Assembly: GCF_000311785.1 (NCBI RefSeq)
Contig: NZ_HE978546.1
Location: forward strand, 1-64,000
Source of the DNA: Brevibacillus massiliensis
GTDB taxonomy: Bacteria; Bacillota; Bacilli; Brevibacillales; Brevibacillaceae
Length of the DNA: 64,000 bases
Direction: 5' to 3'
Shown here: piece after piece, positions 26,828-34,735 of the stretch
How positions within the stretch are numbered: position 1 is the first letter of the stretch
Layout: every line of letters begins with the position of its first letter
Made by a program: the position numbers and the translations under genes
Notes under the pieces: model-generated
The model's input: the letters and a program-made list of their open reading frames with translations, nothing else
The model's database searches: none
Told to the model about the DNA's origin: nothing

Positions 26828-27613
26828 TCACCTCCGGAGCCCGGACAGGAGCTTGCCGTTCTTGCCGGTCACCCAGACTTTGTCACCTGTTTTCAGGTTG
26901 GCCGCATTCGCCTCGTCCAGGTCGATATGAAAGTCCAGGACGAAGTGCGGGCTGACGCGAACAGCCACCTCCGGGAAAATGATCGGGCGCTCGCCTGCTG
27001 TCTCCAGGATCAAGCTGTCTCCATTCGCAACGCCAAAGGCCGCGGCGTCATCCGGAGACATGTGGACGTGGCACTTGGCTACGATCACTCCTTGCTGCAG
27101 CACGACACAACCCTTTGGGCCGATCAGGGTAATTCCCGGCGTCCCTTCGATCAACCCCGACAACCGGACAGGCGGGTGAATCCCTAAGCGAAACCCGTCC
27201 GTCCGGGATATCTCCACCTGGCTTGCCCCCCTGGCCGGGCCGAGAATTCTCACGCCGTGAATCAGTCCTTGGGGGCCGAGCAGCGTCACCTGCTCTTGCG
27301 CGGCAAACTGGCCCGGCTGCGACAAATTGCGCAGGCGCGTAAGCGCATAGCCGGTTCCAAAGAGCGCCTCCACATCCTCGGGGGACAGGTGAACATGCCG
27401 ATTCGACACCCCTACGGGAACGACCAGCTCCGCCCCTAAAGAATCAGATTCTTCATTTGATTCAGACACTTTTAAAGGTTTCAATTGGATCCCCCTCCCC
27501 TTTAAAAAGTCAATGGCCGCCGGGGTAATTTTATCGTCCTCATGAATGGGATAGGGATTGGGAATCCCTGTTCTGAGCATGGCCCTAAGTGTTGTCTCTG
27601 TAATCAAGGCCAT
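26828..27613 (-). CDS. pduL: Phosphotransacylase PduL
   Basis: A 261-residue PduL-type phosphate acyltransferase, converting acetyl-CoA (or propionyl-CoA) and phosphate to acyl phosphate while regenerating CoA inside the compartment. Two zinc-site motifs SNRHVHLS (about residue 70) and CHVHMSPDDA (about 185), plus DFHIDLDEANA near 235, are intact. A 45-residue N-terminal extension (TETTLRAMLRTGI, then ITPAAIDFLKGRGI) is typical of encapsulated forms. The ribosome site is weak, suggesting low or coupled translation. It pairs functionally with the aldehyde dehydrogenase upstream. Confidence 0.95.
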   Translation of the reverse strand: MALITETTLRAMLRTGIPNPYPIHEDDKITPAAIDFLKGRGIQLKPLKVSESNEESDSLGAELVVPVGVSNRHVHLSPEDVEALFGTGYALTRLRNLSQPGQFAAQEQVTLLGPQGLIHGVRILGPARGASQVEISRTDGFRLGIHPPVRLSGLIEGTPGITLIGPKGCVVLQQGVIVAKCHVHMSPDDAAAFGVANGDSLILETAGERPIIFPEVAVRVSPHFVLDFHIDLDEANAANLKTGDKVWVTGKNGKLLSGLRR

Positions 27614-27624
27614 ATGCTACGCAC

Positions 27625-27912
27625 TTATCCTTCCAATTTGGGAAGGATCAATTCGATATCGGAATGAGGACGCGGTATGACGTGTACCGAGACGAGTTCC
27701 CCCACCTTTTCCGCAGCGGCGGCGCCCGCATCGGTGGATGCCTTGACCGCGCCGACATCTCCGCGGACCATCACGGTAACCAGCCCGCCGCCGACATGCA
27801 CCTTGCCGATCAGCTTCACGTTTGCCGCTTTTACCATGGCGTCCGCCGCCTCTACCGCTCCGACCAAACCTTTCGTTTCCACCATTCCCAAAGCTCCCAT
27901 TTCGCCTGCCAT
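27625..27912 (-). CDS. eutM: BMC hexameric shell protein (EutM/PduA type)
   Basis: A 95-residue single-BMC-domain protein forming the flat hexamers of the shell. [20 protein letters not shown] at the N-terminus, the pore loop around [16 protein letters not shown] (residues about 38-52) and the C-terminal VIPRPH are canonical. AAGGAGG precedes the ATG by eight bases, the strongest ribosome site in the operon, which fits a major structural component. Lies between the aldehyde dehydrogenase and pduL. Confidence 0.95.
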   Translation of the reverse strand: MAGEMGALGMVETKGLVGAVEAADAMVKAANVKLIGKVHVGGGLVTVMVRGDVGAVKASTDAGAAAAEKVGELVSVHVIPRPHSDIELILPKLEG

Positions 27913-27955
27913 ATGATATGCCTCCTTCAATCCATTTTGTTCACAGGGTACCCTG

Positions 27956-29425
27956 TTACAGCTTCATTTCCGCCAATACGCTTTTGATGATTTCCATGAC
28001 TTCTTCCCTGCTGACGGTCAGCTGGCCTGCCGCCGAAGTTGGCTGCGCTTTTGCCTCGGGGACCACCTCCTCCTGTTTCATCTCGCGAATGCCAAAGGCT
28101 ACCCGTTTGACATTAAACAGATGCTCGGGGCCGATATTGTCCGAGGTAATGTTGTTTCCGAAGGAGCCGCAGCCGAGCGTCATCGAAGGCTGAATCCCCG
28201 TCGTCGCGCCGATCGCGCCAAATGTCGTTCCCGAGTTGACGATGATCCGCGAAGCCGGCTTGTCGATGCAGAACGCCTCCACCACCTGCAGATCCTGGCA
28301 GTGGATCCCGAGGGTATGCCCCAATCCCCCCAGTTCCAGCAGCCTGTGGCAGATATCGCTCGCCTCTTGCCAATCCTTCGCCGTGTACAGAGCGAGGATC
28401 GGCGACAGTTTTTCGATGGAAAAGGGGTAGGCTTTGCCAATGTCCGTCTCCTCGGCGATCAGCAGCCTCGCGTCATCAGGTACGAGAATGCCTGCCATCT
28501 CCGCGATCGCCTGCGGGGATTTGCCGACGATCTGGACGTTTAGTCCTCCACCCGCCATGATGACCGCAGCTACTTTCTTTCTTTCGTGGTCATCGAGGAA
28601 GTAGGCTCCCTGCCGCTTTAACTCGGCGACGACTTTTCGCTTGATGGACTGGTCGACGACAATCGCCTGCTCGGATGAACAGATCGTCCCGTTGTCAAAC
28701 GTCTTGCTCGCGACGATGTGCCGCACCGCCGTTGGCAGATCGGCGCTCTCGTGCAGGTAGACCGGCACGTTTCCCGGGCCGACGCCGAATGCCGGTTTGC
28801 CTGAGCTGTAGGCCGCCTTGACCATCGCCGTGCCGCCTGTCGCCAGGATCACATCGGTTAATTTATGCGTCATCAGTTCCTGTACGGCGGCCATCGTCGG
28901 CTGCGCGATACAGGATATCAAACCGGCCGGCGCACCGGCGCGCTCTGCCGCCGTCTGCATCAGCCGCGCCGTTTCCAAGGTGCACTTCGCTGCCGCCGGA
29001 TGGGGGCTGAAGACGATCGCGTTTCCCGCCTTCACGGCGATCAGCGCTTTAAAAATCGTGGTGGAGGTCGGGTTGGTCGAGGGGACGATGCCGGCGACAA
29101 TCCCCACCGGTTGGGCCACTTCCCACACCCGGTTGGCTTCGTCCCGCGAAATGATTCCGACCGTCTTCCTCGCTTTGATCGCATGGTAAATATCGTTTGC
29201 CGCAAACAGATTTTTCGTCAGCTTGTCGGCCACTTTGCCGAAGCCGGTCTCTTCTACAGCCATGACTGCCAACCGCTTTGCTTCCTCTCTGGCTGCGTTC
29301 GCCATGCTTTGCACGATTTGGTCGATCTGGCCCTGCGTCATTTGCTGCAGAACCTTTTGCGCCGTCTTTGCCAGCGCGAGGCAGTCCCTCACCTCCTGAA
29401 CGGAGGCCAAATCAGTATCGATCAT
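27956..29425 (-). CDS. eutE: Acylating acetaldehyde dehydrogenase (EutE/PduP type)
   Basis: A 489-residue CoA-acylating aldehyde dehydrogenase converting acetaldehyde, CoA and NAD to acetyl-CoA. The catalytic Cys is in [12 protein letters not shown] (about residue 265) and the cofactor region in [14 protein letters not shown] near 118. After the catalytic domain a flexible linker ([10 protein letters not shown]) leads to an 18-residue amphipathic helix [18 protein letters not shown], the usual form of a C-terminal encapsulation peptide. The ATG overlaps the upstream BMC gene stop (TGATG); a GTG one codon earlier is possible. Confidence 0.94.
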   Translation of the reverse strand: MIDTDLASVQEVRDCLALAKTAQKVLQQMTQGQIDQIVQSMANAAREEAKRLAVMAVEETGFGKVADKLTKNLFAANDIYHAIKARKTVGIISRDEANRVWEVAQPVGIVAGIVPSTNPTSTTIFKALIAVKAGNAIVFSPHPAAAKCTLETARLMQTAAERAGAPAGLISCIAQPTMAAVQELMTHKLTDVILATGGTAMVKAAYSSGKPAFGVGPGNVPVYLHESADLPTAVRHIVASKTFDNGTICSSEQAIVVDQSIKRKVVAELKRQGAYFLDDHERKKVAAVIMAGGGLNVQIVGKSPQAIAEMAGILVPDDARLLIAEETDIGKAYPFSIEKLSPILALYTAKDWQEASDICHRLLELGGLGHTLGIHCQDLQVVEAFCIDKPASRIIVNSGTTFGAIGATTGIQPSMTLGCGSFGNNITSDNIGPEHLFNVKRVAFGIREMKQEEVVPEAKAQPTSAAGQLTVSREEVMEIIKSVLAEMKL

Positions 29426-29826
29426 CACGATTGATCGTCACCTCTCTTCTGCTCTTCTTCGGGCTGATGTTCGGCCGGTTCCTTTTTCCCGCCCGGGGCT
29501 TTTTCGGCTTTCGCCTGTTTGGCCGCCTGCTTTTTCTCCTTCTTCTCCACGATTCCCCGGATCATTTGCGGAACGCTGCCGTCCGGCCGGGCAATTACAT
29601 GTGAACTGCGCAATTGCCCGACTCTTCTCGCTTCCGCTTCGCCTACGGCCACCGCCGATTGGACAGAGGCGACGTCACCGATAATGTAGATCGTCACAAT
29701 CCCCGCGTCCGCCCCTTGATATGTGACAATTCTGACATCTGCAGCTTTGGCTGCCGCATCGGCTGCGGCCACAAGTGCCGGAAACCCCCAGGTTTCGATC
29801 ATTCCCAACGCATCGCCATGGTTCAC
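29425..29826 (-). CDS. BMC shell protein with charged C-terminal tail
   Basis: A 133-residue single-BMC protein. Residues 5-90 are a BMC domain (ALGMIETWGFPALVAAADAA) but the pore loop reads YQGADAGIVTIY instead of the usual GSGLVT type, close to EutK-like divergent shell proteins. Residues 92-133 form a tail of Lys, Glu, Ala and Gln (KKEKKQAAKQAKAEK...) predicted to be helical or disordered; unlike EutK it is not a recognisable nucleic-acid-binding domain. GTG start with GAGGGGG upstream. The tail could dock cargo or link shell to cytoplasm. Confidence 0.85.
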   Translation of the reverse strand: MNHGDALGMIETWGFPALVAAADAAAKAADVRIVTYQGADAGIVTIYIIGDVASVQSAVAVGEAEARRVGQLRSSHVIARPDGSVPQMIRGIVEKKEKKQAAKQAKAEKAPGGKKEPAEHQPEEEQKRGDDQS

Positions 29827-29842
29827 GGCCTGGTTCCCCCTC

Positions 29843-30496
29843 TCAGCGTTTTAGCGGCTGCCGGGCAATGCCTCTGACGGCCTCGGCAAAAGCTTGCGCA
29901 GCCGCCGTACAGGCCGATTGGCTGCCGGTCAAAAGCCCGCCGCCAAAATTCGTCTCCGTCGGCGGACCGTAAAACTGCCGGATGGTCACATCGGCTGCCT
30001 TCAGCGCGGCATCCAAGCCGTAGACGGCCTCCAGCGGAGGTGCGATCAGGTAGGCCAAGGGTTCTCCCTCGGGAATCCCGGCCAGCCGGGAAAGGTAAGA
30101 GCCGGTGCGGGAAATGACGTGGGCGTAGTACGCATGGGTCCCTTCAGCGTCCAGCGCGTAAAAACAGGCCCCTCGCTCCATCAAGTCAATGGCGGCATCC
30201 ATCCCGCTGATCACTTCAGACGGGGTCGCACCCCCGATGATCCCGATAAATTCTCCTGACAACGGCCCCGAGGCGTGGGCCGCTCCAGCGTAAAACGACT
30301 TGGCATACACCACTTCCACCGCCGCTTTCTTGGTCGCCTCATCCAGCGCCGTATACCCCACGTCGTCAATCGAAGAAGTCAAAAGTCCCAGGCTGCGGAT
30401 ATGCCGGGGCAGATTCAGCTTTTCTGCCAGCCCGGCATCCACATTGGGAATCATTCGCGTCGCCAGCGGAACTGCCCGTATCGGTCTTTCTGTCAC
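29843..30496 (-). CDS. eutL: BMC trimeric shell protein EutL
   Basis: A 217-residue tandem-BMC protein (BMC-T) of the EutL type. Hallmarks are the N-terminal PLATRMIPNVDAGLAEKL, SIDDVGYTALDEATKKAAVE in the first domain, GIIGGATPSEVISGMDAAI linking the domains and NFGGGLLTGSQSACTAAAQA near the end. EutL trimers have a gated central pore in ethanolamine compartments. First gene of the BMC operon, GTG start, with a recognisable promoter 40 bp upstream. EutL presence ties this compartment to ethanolamine/acetaldehyde metabolism rather than to propanediol. Confidence 0.95.
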   Translation of the reverse strand: MTERPIRAVPLATRMIPNVDAGLAEKLNLPRHIRSLGLLTSSIDDVGYTALDEATKKAAVEVVYAKSFYAGAAHASGPLSGEFIGIIGGATPSEVISGMDAAIDLMERGACFYALDAEGTHAYYAHVISRTGSYLSRLAGIPEGEPLAYLIAPPLEAVYGLDAALKAADVTIRQFYGPPTETNFGGGLLTGSQSACTAAAQAFAEAVRGIARQPLKR

Positions 30497-30532
30497 CTAT
30501 ACCACCTCTTTTCAAGGCACTCTATGACATCT

Positions 30533-30561
30533 ATTTTACTTTATATTCATACGATTGTGAA
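30533..30561 (-). promoter_or_regulatory. Promoter of the BMC operon with adjacent direct repeat
   Basis: On the minus strand TTCACA, a 17-base spacer and TAAAAT make a good sigmaA promoter ending about 36 bases before eutL. Immediately upstream, at 30562-30576, a direct repeat GATAA-N5-GATAA spaced 10 bp apart abuts the -35 box and is a candidate operator for the DeoR protein encoded just upstream. Confidence 0.6.
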
Positions 30562-30610
30562 TTATCTAAATTTATCATCTGAAAGAGGAGAATCCTAGAA
30601 AGTACGGCTC

Positions 30611-30638
30611 GGCTCCGCCAGAGTCCGGCGGCGGAGCC
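30611..30638 (-). terminator. GC-rich hairpin after deoR-family gene
   Basis: GGCTCCGCC and GGCGGAGCC pair perfectly around a ten-base loop 36 bp after the DeoR stop. The following T run is poor, so it may be a weak terminator or transcript-end stabiliser that only partly isolates the AEP operon from the BMC operon. Confidence 0.55.
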
Positions 30639-30673
30639 TTGGGCCCATCACGCAGGCGAACAGGCGGCCTTGC

Positions 30674-31459
30674 TCAATCCGCCACGATCCAGTTGATGTC
30701 TTTTGCCTCCAGCTCCGCCGTCCACTCCCTCGGCGGCGCTTCGTCGCTGATGATCATGTCAATGTCTTTCATATCGGCAATCTTGTACGGCGTATGGATG
30801 CCGATTTTTGACTGGTCGGCCAGGACGATGCTGACATTCGCATTTTCGATATACTTCTGGACGAGCAGCGACCGCTCCAGGTTATAGCTGGTAATCCCTT
30901 TGCGCATCAAGATGCCGTCTGCCGCGATGAACGCTTTATCCATGTAAAAGCCCGACACCATCTTTTCCGCCAGCGAACCTGCGACGCGGAAATACTTGGA
31001 CTGCACCTTGCCTCCGACAAAGTAAATCTCTCCGGAGAAGAGTCCCTTGTTCTGGTAATCCATCAGCAGGGATAAGACCGGCACCGAACAGGTAATCACT
31101 GTCAGATTGATCTTGTTGACCAGGTATTCGATCATGTGCAAGGTTGTCGTCCCGTCGTCGATGACGATGACATCATTATCCTGAACCAGGTTGGCCGCCG
31201 CTCTGCCGATCCTTTTCTTCTCCTCGGCGCGGGTAATCTCCCGCTTGAGATGGGTCGGTTCTTCCCGGTCATGGGTGATTTTGATGGCTCCGCCGTACAC
31301 CCTTTTCAATTTCTGTTCATTTTCCAGCTCTTCCAGGTACCTTCTGATCGTTTCGGAAGAGACTTGCAGCCGTTGGGTAAGTTCATTCGTCCTCACTTTG
31401 CCGGCGAGGTTCAGCATATCGAGGATGATTTCTTTCCGCTCTTCTCCAATCAATGACAT
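30674..31459 (-). CDS. DeoR-family transcriptional regulator
   Basis: A 261-residue DeoR/GlpR-type regulator. The N-terminal winged helix-turn-helix reads VRTNELTQRLQVSSETIRRYL (residues about 18-38) and the C-terminal DeoRC sugar-phosphate-isomerase-like domain begins at VIVIDDGTTTLHMIEYL. Start is the ATG with AGGAGGGG six bases upstream. It is the last gene of the AEP operon and lies directly before the BMC operon, so it is the best candidate to control both. The effector is unknown, perhaps a phosphorylated two-carbon compound. Confidence 0.92.
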   Translation of the reverse strand: MSLIGEERKEIILDMLNLAGKVRTNELTQRLQVSSETIRRYLEELENEQKLKRVYGGAIKITHDREEPTHLKREITRAEEKKRIGRAAANLVQDNDVIVIDDGTTTLHMIEYLVNKINLTVITCSVPVLSLLMDYQNKGLFSGEIYFVGGKVQSKYFRVAGSLAEKMVSGFYMDKAFIAADGILMRKGITSYNLERSLLVQKYIENANVSIVLADQSKIGIHTPYKIADMKDIDMIISDEAPPREWTAELEAKDINWIVAD

Positions 31460-31498
31460 GGCATACCCCTCCTGCGGCAAGCGCTGTGATTCTCCGGG

Positions 31499-32662
31499 TT
31501 ATTCAAGGCATGTGATCTCTTCGTGAACGAAAATGCCCCGCTTCTCCAGTTCCGCAAAGATATCCGACGGTTCGAAAGCCTCTTCGGGATTGATCACCCC
31601 TGTCGCCTGAACCGCTCCGGCGGCGATGAGCTGTGTGGCGATCGCAAACGGGATTCCCACGTTGCGCGTATATGCCCTAAGTCCGGCCCAGCCCGGGACA
31701 GAACCGTCCGAAGCCGGATGGGTGTGCGTCAGGGTATGCTGCATCTTTCGTCCATCCCGCTCTCCTGTCACTTCCACATGCAGTGAATAGCCGTACAGCC
31801 CTGTCTCCTTGCCCTCTTTTGAATTATAAAGATACTGGGCAATGCAATCAAGAATCCCGACTTCCTGCCCGCCTACCCGAATTTTGTCGTTGCGCATAAA
31901 GCCGTAATCGTACAGCGCCTTCACCAGCTGCATGTTGGCCGGCGGCCAGGTCCCGCGCGTCTCGATCAGCTTCACGCCCTTGCCGGCGAGCGCCTTCGCC
32001 AGCGTCACGGTCTCGGCGTGGGGAATGATGTACTGGACCGTCTTTCCATACGGCTCGGGGAGCTGGATTTCTCGCGGCCTGGCAAATGGCGGCACCTGAA
32101 CGAACCGGCCGTTTTCGTAGACGACCCGGCCCGGGAGCTCGGGATCGTACTCATAGGTGGTCGTCTCGGCGATCGACTTGGAAAAGGCGATCGGCCGGTA
32201 AGAACCATGGCTCACCCTCACCGTGTCGACCGTGTCCAGTTGATTGGCGGCATGCATCGCCATCATTTGCGTCACCCCGGGCGTCATGCCAAACCCTGGC
32301 AGACATGTTTTGCCGTTGCGTTTAAATACCTCGTCTGCCGCCCACTCTTCGCCAAAGCCGTTCAGGTTGACCCCGTGGCAGCCAGCCTCGGCGATGCATG
32401 CCGTAGAAAGCCCGTTCAGCGTGATCGTCGTGCCGTCCATGACGATATCGTAGCCCCGCATCCGGCTGACCGTGGCTTCGTGATCCTTCACGTCCACCTT
32501 CACGAAATCCACCCGCGGATCATTCAACCATTGGACAACCTTCATCCCTTCTTCTTCATTAAAATCGCCGATGGTAATCCGTTCAAATCGGGAGTGCTGA
32601 ACCAGGTCGAGCACCGCTTCCCGGCAGATGCTGCCGGCACCGCCTAAACAAAATACCTTCAT
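31499..32662 (-). CDS. Saccharopine-dehydrogenase-like oxidoreductase
   Basis: A 387-residue protein of the saccharopine dehydrogenase/lysine 6-dehydrogenase superfamily. The N-terminal NAD(P)-binding segment MKVFCLGGAGSICREAV (GGAGS-type loop) is followed by YDIVMDGTT and NGFGEEWAADEVF; the catalytic-like region contains LPGFGMTPGVTQ near residue 130. Start is the ATG with GGAGGAAG upstream. It is embedded between phnW and the DeoR regulator. Its substrate is unknown; an amino-acid or amine linked to phosphonate or alanine recycling is an inference from position only. Confidence 0.8.
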   Translation of the reverse strand: MKVFCLGGAGSICREAVLDLVQHSRFERITIGDFNEEEGMKVVQWLNDPRVDFVKVDVKDHEATVSRMRGYDIVMDGTTITLNGLSTACIAEAGCHGVNLNGFGEEWAADEVFKRNGKTCLPGFGMTPGVTQMMAMHAANQLDTVDTVRVSHGSYRPIAFSKSIAETTTYEYDPELPGRVVYENGRFVQVPPFARPREIQLPEPYGKTVQYIIPHAETVTLAKALAGKGVKLIETRGTWPPANMQLVKALYDYGFMRNDKIRVGGQEVGILDCIAQYLYNSKEGKETGLYGYSLHVEVTGERDGRKMQHTLTHTHPASDGSVPGWAGLRAYTRNVGIPFAIATQLIAAGAVQATGVINPEEAFEPSDIFAELEKRGIFVHEEITCLE

Positions 32663-32773
32663 CTCTCCGCTTCCTCCCTGAATCATCAGTGTAAAGGCAA
32701 GAAAACCTTATGCAACCCACTGTTTATACATTTCTTTCATTGTTTTTTGTTTTGATCGGCTGCAAAAAAATAG

Positions 32774-33919
32774 TTACCAGAAGATGTTTCGTTCGATTGC
32801 CTGGACCAGCCGGATCATGTCTGCCGGGTGGATATCGCCAATATTGCCCACTCGGAAGGTTTCAGCGGCCGATATTTTTCCCGGGTAGATGACAAATCCC
32901 TCCCGTTTCAACCGGTTGTAAAACTCGCCGAAAGTAAATGCGCGGCTGTCGGGGTAGTAAAACGAAGTGATGATCGGCGATTGGTATTCCCTTGGCAAGA
33001 GCGGCTGAAAACCGATTTGTTCCATCCCGCGGGCCAGTGTCCGCTGGTTTTCCCTGTAGCGCTGCGAGCGCTTCTCTACTCCGCCTTCCTCTTCTAATTC
33101 CAGCAAAGCCTGGTAGAAGGCGCGGACGACGTGAGTAGGCGAGGTGTAGCGCCACTTGCCGTTATACTGCTCCATCGTCGCCCATTGGTCGTACAGGTCG
33201 AGCGAGAGCGAGCGGGCGCGGCCTTTGCATTTTTGCAATTCGTCTTCCTTGGCCAGGATAAAACCGAAACCGGGGACACCCTGGATGCACTTGTTGGTGC
33301 TGCTGATCAAAAAGTCGATTTGCAGGGCAGCCATGTCGATCTCCACTCCGCCAAAGCTGCTCATGGCATCGACGATGAAGGTCTTGCCGTACGCTTTCGC
33401 CACTTTGCCCACTTCCGCGATGGGGTTGAGCATTCCAGTCGTCGTCTCGCAGTGAACGACGACGACATGCGTAATCGCCGGATCGCTTTGGAGCAGTCGT
33501 TCCAACGGTTCCGCCTGTACCTGCGCCACTTCGCCAAAATCGATCACTTCGCCATCGATCTGCAGCACCCGCGCGATCTGTGCGATCCGGTTGCCGTAGG
33601 CTCCATTGGTCAGCACCGCCAGCTTGCCGTCAGCCGGAACAACCGTCCCGATCACGGATTCGACCGAAAAGGTGCCGCTTCCCTGCATTAGTACGGCAGT
33701 ATAGCCGGCTGTTTGTTCACCGGACAGGGCGACGAGCCGCCTGCGAATGTCCTGCACCAGTCCGTTGTAGTCGTCATCCCAGGTGCACCAATCCCGCAGC
33801 ATTGCGGCCTTGACGCCTTTGGTGGTGCTGAGCGGCCCCGGAGTCAGCAGCAGGTACGGATTGTCGGGAAGAAGGCTTGGATCCACCGGTCTTTCTCCTT
33901 GCAAGCGAGTCGCTTCCAC
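32774..33919 (-). CDS. phnW: 2-aminoethylphosphonate-pyruvate transaminase
   Basis: A 381-residue class V aminotransferase that moves the amino group of AEP to pyruvate, giving phosphonoacetaldehyde and L-alanine. [19 protein letters not shown] opens the fold, the PLP aspartate is in [13 protein letters not shown] and the PLP lysine in [15 protein letters not shown] (about residue 203). It has about 18 extra N-terminal residues compared with usual PhnW. GTG start behind GGAGAG; it is three bases from the phnX stop, so the two are coupled. Confidence 0.95.
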   Translation of the reverse strand: MEATRLQGERPVDPSLLPDNPYLLLTPGPLSTTKGVKAAMLRDWCTWDDDYNGLVQDIRRRLVALSGEQTAGYTAVLMQGSGTFSVESVIGTVVPADGKLAVLTNGAYGNRIAQIARVLQIDGEVIDFGEVAQVQAEPLERLLQSDPAITHVVVVHCETTTGMLNPIAEVGKVAKAYGKTFIVDAMSSFGGVEIDMAALQIDFLISSTNKCIQGVPGFGFILAKEDELQKCKGRARSLSLDLYDQWATMEQYNGKWRYTSPTHVVRAFYQALLELEEEGGVEKRSQRYRENQRTLARGMEQIGFQPLLPREYQSPIITSFYYPDSRAFTFGEFYNRLKREGFVIYPGKISAAETFRVGNIGDIHPADMIRLVQAIERNIFW

Positions 33920-33922
33920 AAG

Positions 33923-34717
33923 TCATCTCTCCTTTTGGGTTAGTCGAAGATTCATCTTCGGAATCAACTGGTCCAGCTCGCCGATCGTCTCGATCACGTA
34001 ATCGGCTCCGGCAGCTTTAAAGCGCCTGGCCACGGCATCCATTTTGTCAGCCAGGACATCCGGGTCGCATTCCTTCACCTCTCGTTCGCTCATCCCCAGC
34101 TCGCTGCTGCCCTTGATGACCCCCACGGTCCAGACGCCGGCGTTGACGCCCTCCTTGATATCGCTCAGCGTGTCGCCGACTTTGATGATGTGTTTCATCG
34201 GGTAAACGCCCAGCGTCATGGCATTCTGGTAGATCATCCAGGGATACGGCCGCCCCGCCGGGACATCGTCGGGGGACACCAGCAGGTCTGGCGCGTACCC
34301 CTGTTTTTTCGCTTCAGCGGTCACGATCGACATCATCTTGGCCGTGTACCCCGTGGTCGAACCGACCTTCAGCCCGTCCCTTCGGAGCCGCTCCACCAAC
34401 TCGATCGCCCCGGGGATCGGCGTACAGTAATTTCGCAAAATGGAAAACAGCATCGGCTCGAAATCGGCGTAGAGGGCGTCGATGTCCTTTTCCGTCGGCA
34501 GCCTCCCGTACTTCTCCTGCCAGAGGTTGGCGATGCGCTCCATGCTGCACATCGCCTTCATGTGATCCCGCTTCAGCATTCCCATCGGTTCCCGCGCTTC
34601 CTCGTGGGTTACCGCGATTCCCCGCTTTTTGAACACCTCGATAAACACGTCCAGCGGGGCAAAACATCCGTAGTCGACTGCTGTTCCGGCCCAATCCATA
34701 ATCACAGCTTGAATCAT
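33923..34717 (-). CDS. phnX: Phosphonoacetaldehyde hydrolase (phosphonatase)
   Basis: A 264-residue HAD-superfamily enzyme that cleaves the C-P bond of phosphonoacetaldehyde to acetaldehyde and phosphate. The nucleophilic Asp is in VIMDWAGTAVD, the Schiff-base Lys in PMGMLKRDHM (about residue 51), the HAD motif II in STTGYTAKMM and the acidic motif in VGDTLSDIKEGVNAG. Its acetaldehyde product is the substrate of the aldehyde dehydrogenase in the BMC operon downstream. Located between the importer genes and phnW. Confidence 0.96.
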   Translation of the reverse strand: MIQAVIMDWAGTAVDYGCFAPLDVFIEVFKKRGIAVTHEEAREPMGMLKRDHMKAMCSMERIANLWQEKYGRLPTEKDIDALYADFEPMLFSILRNYCTPIPGAIELVERLRRDGLKVGSTTGYTAKMMSIVTAEAKKQGYAPDLLVSPDDVPAGRPYPWMIYQNAMTLGVYPMKHIIKVGDTLSDIKEGVNAGVWTVGVIKGSSELGMSEREVKECDPDVLADKMDAVARRFKAAGADYVIETIGELDQLIPKMNLRLTQKER

Positions 34718-34735
34718 CTTCTCGCTCTTTCCCTC

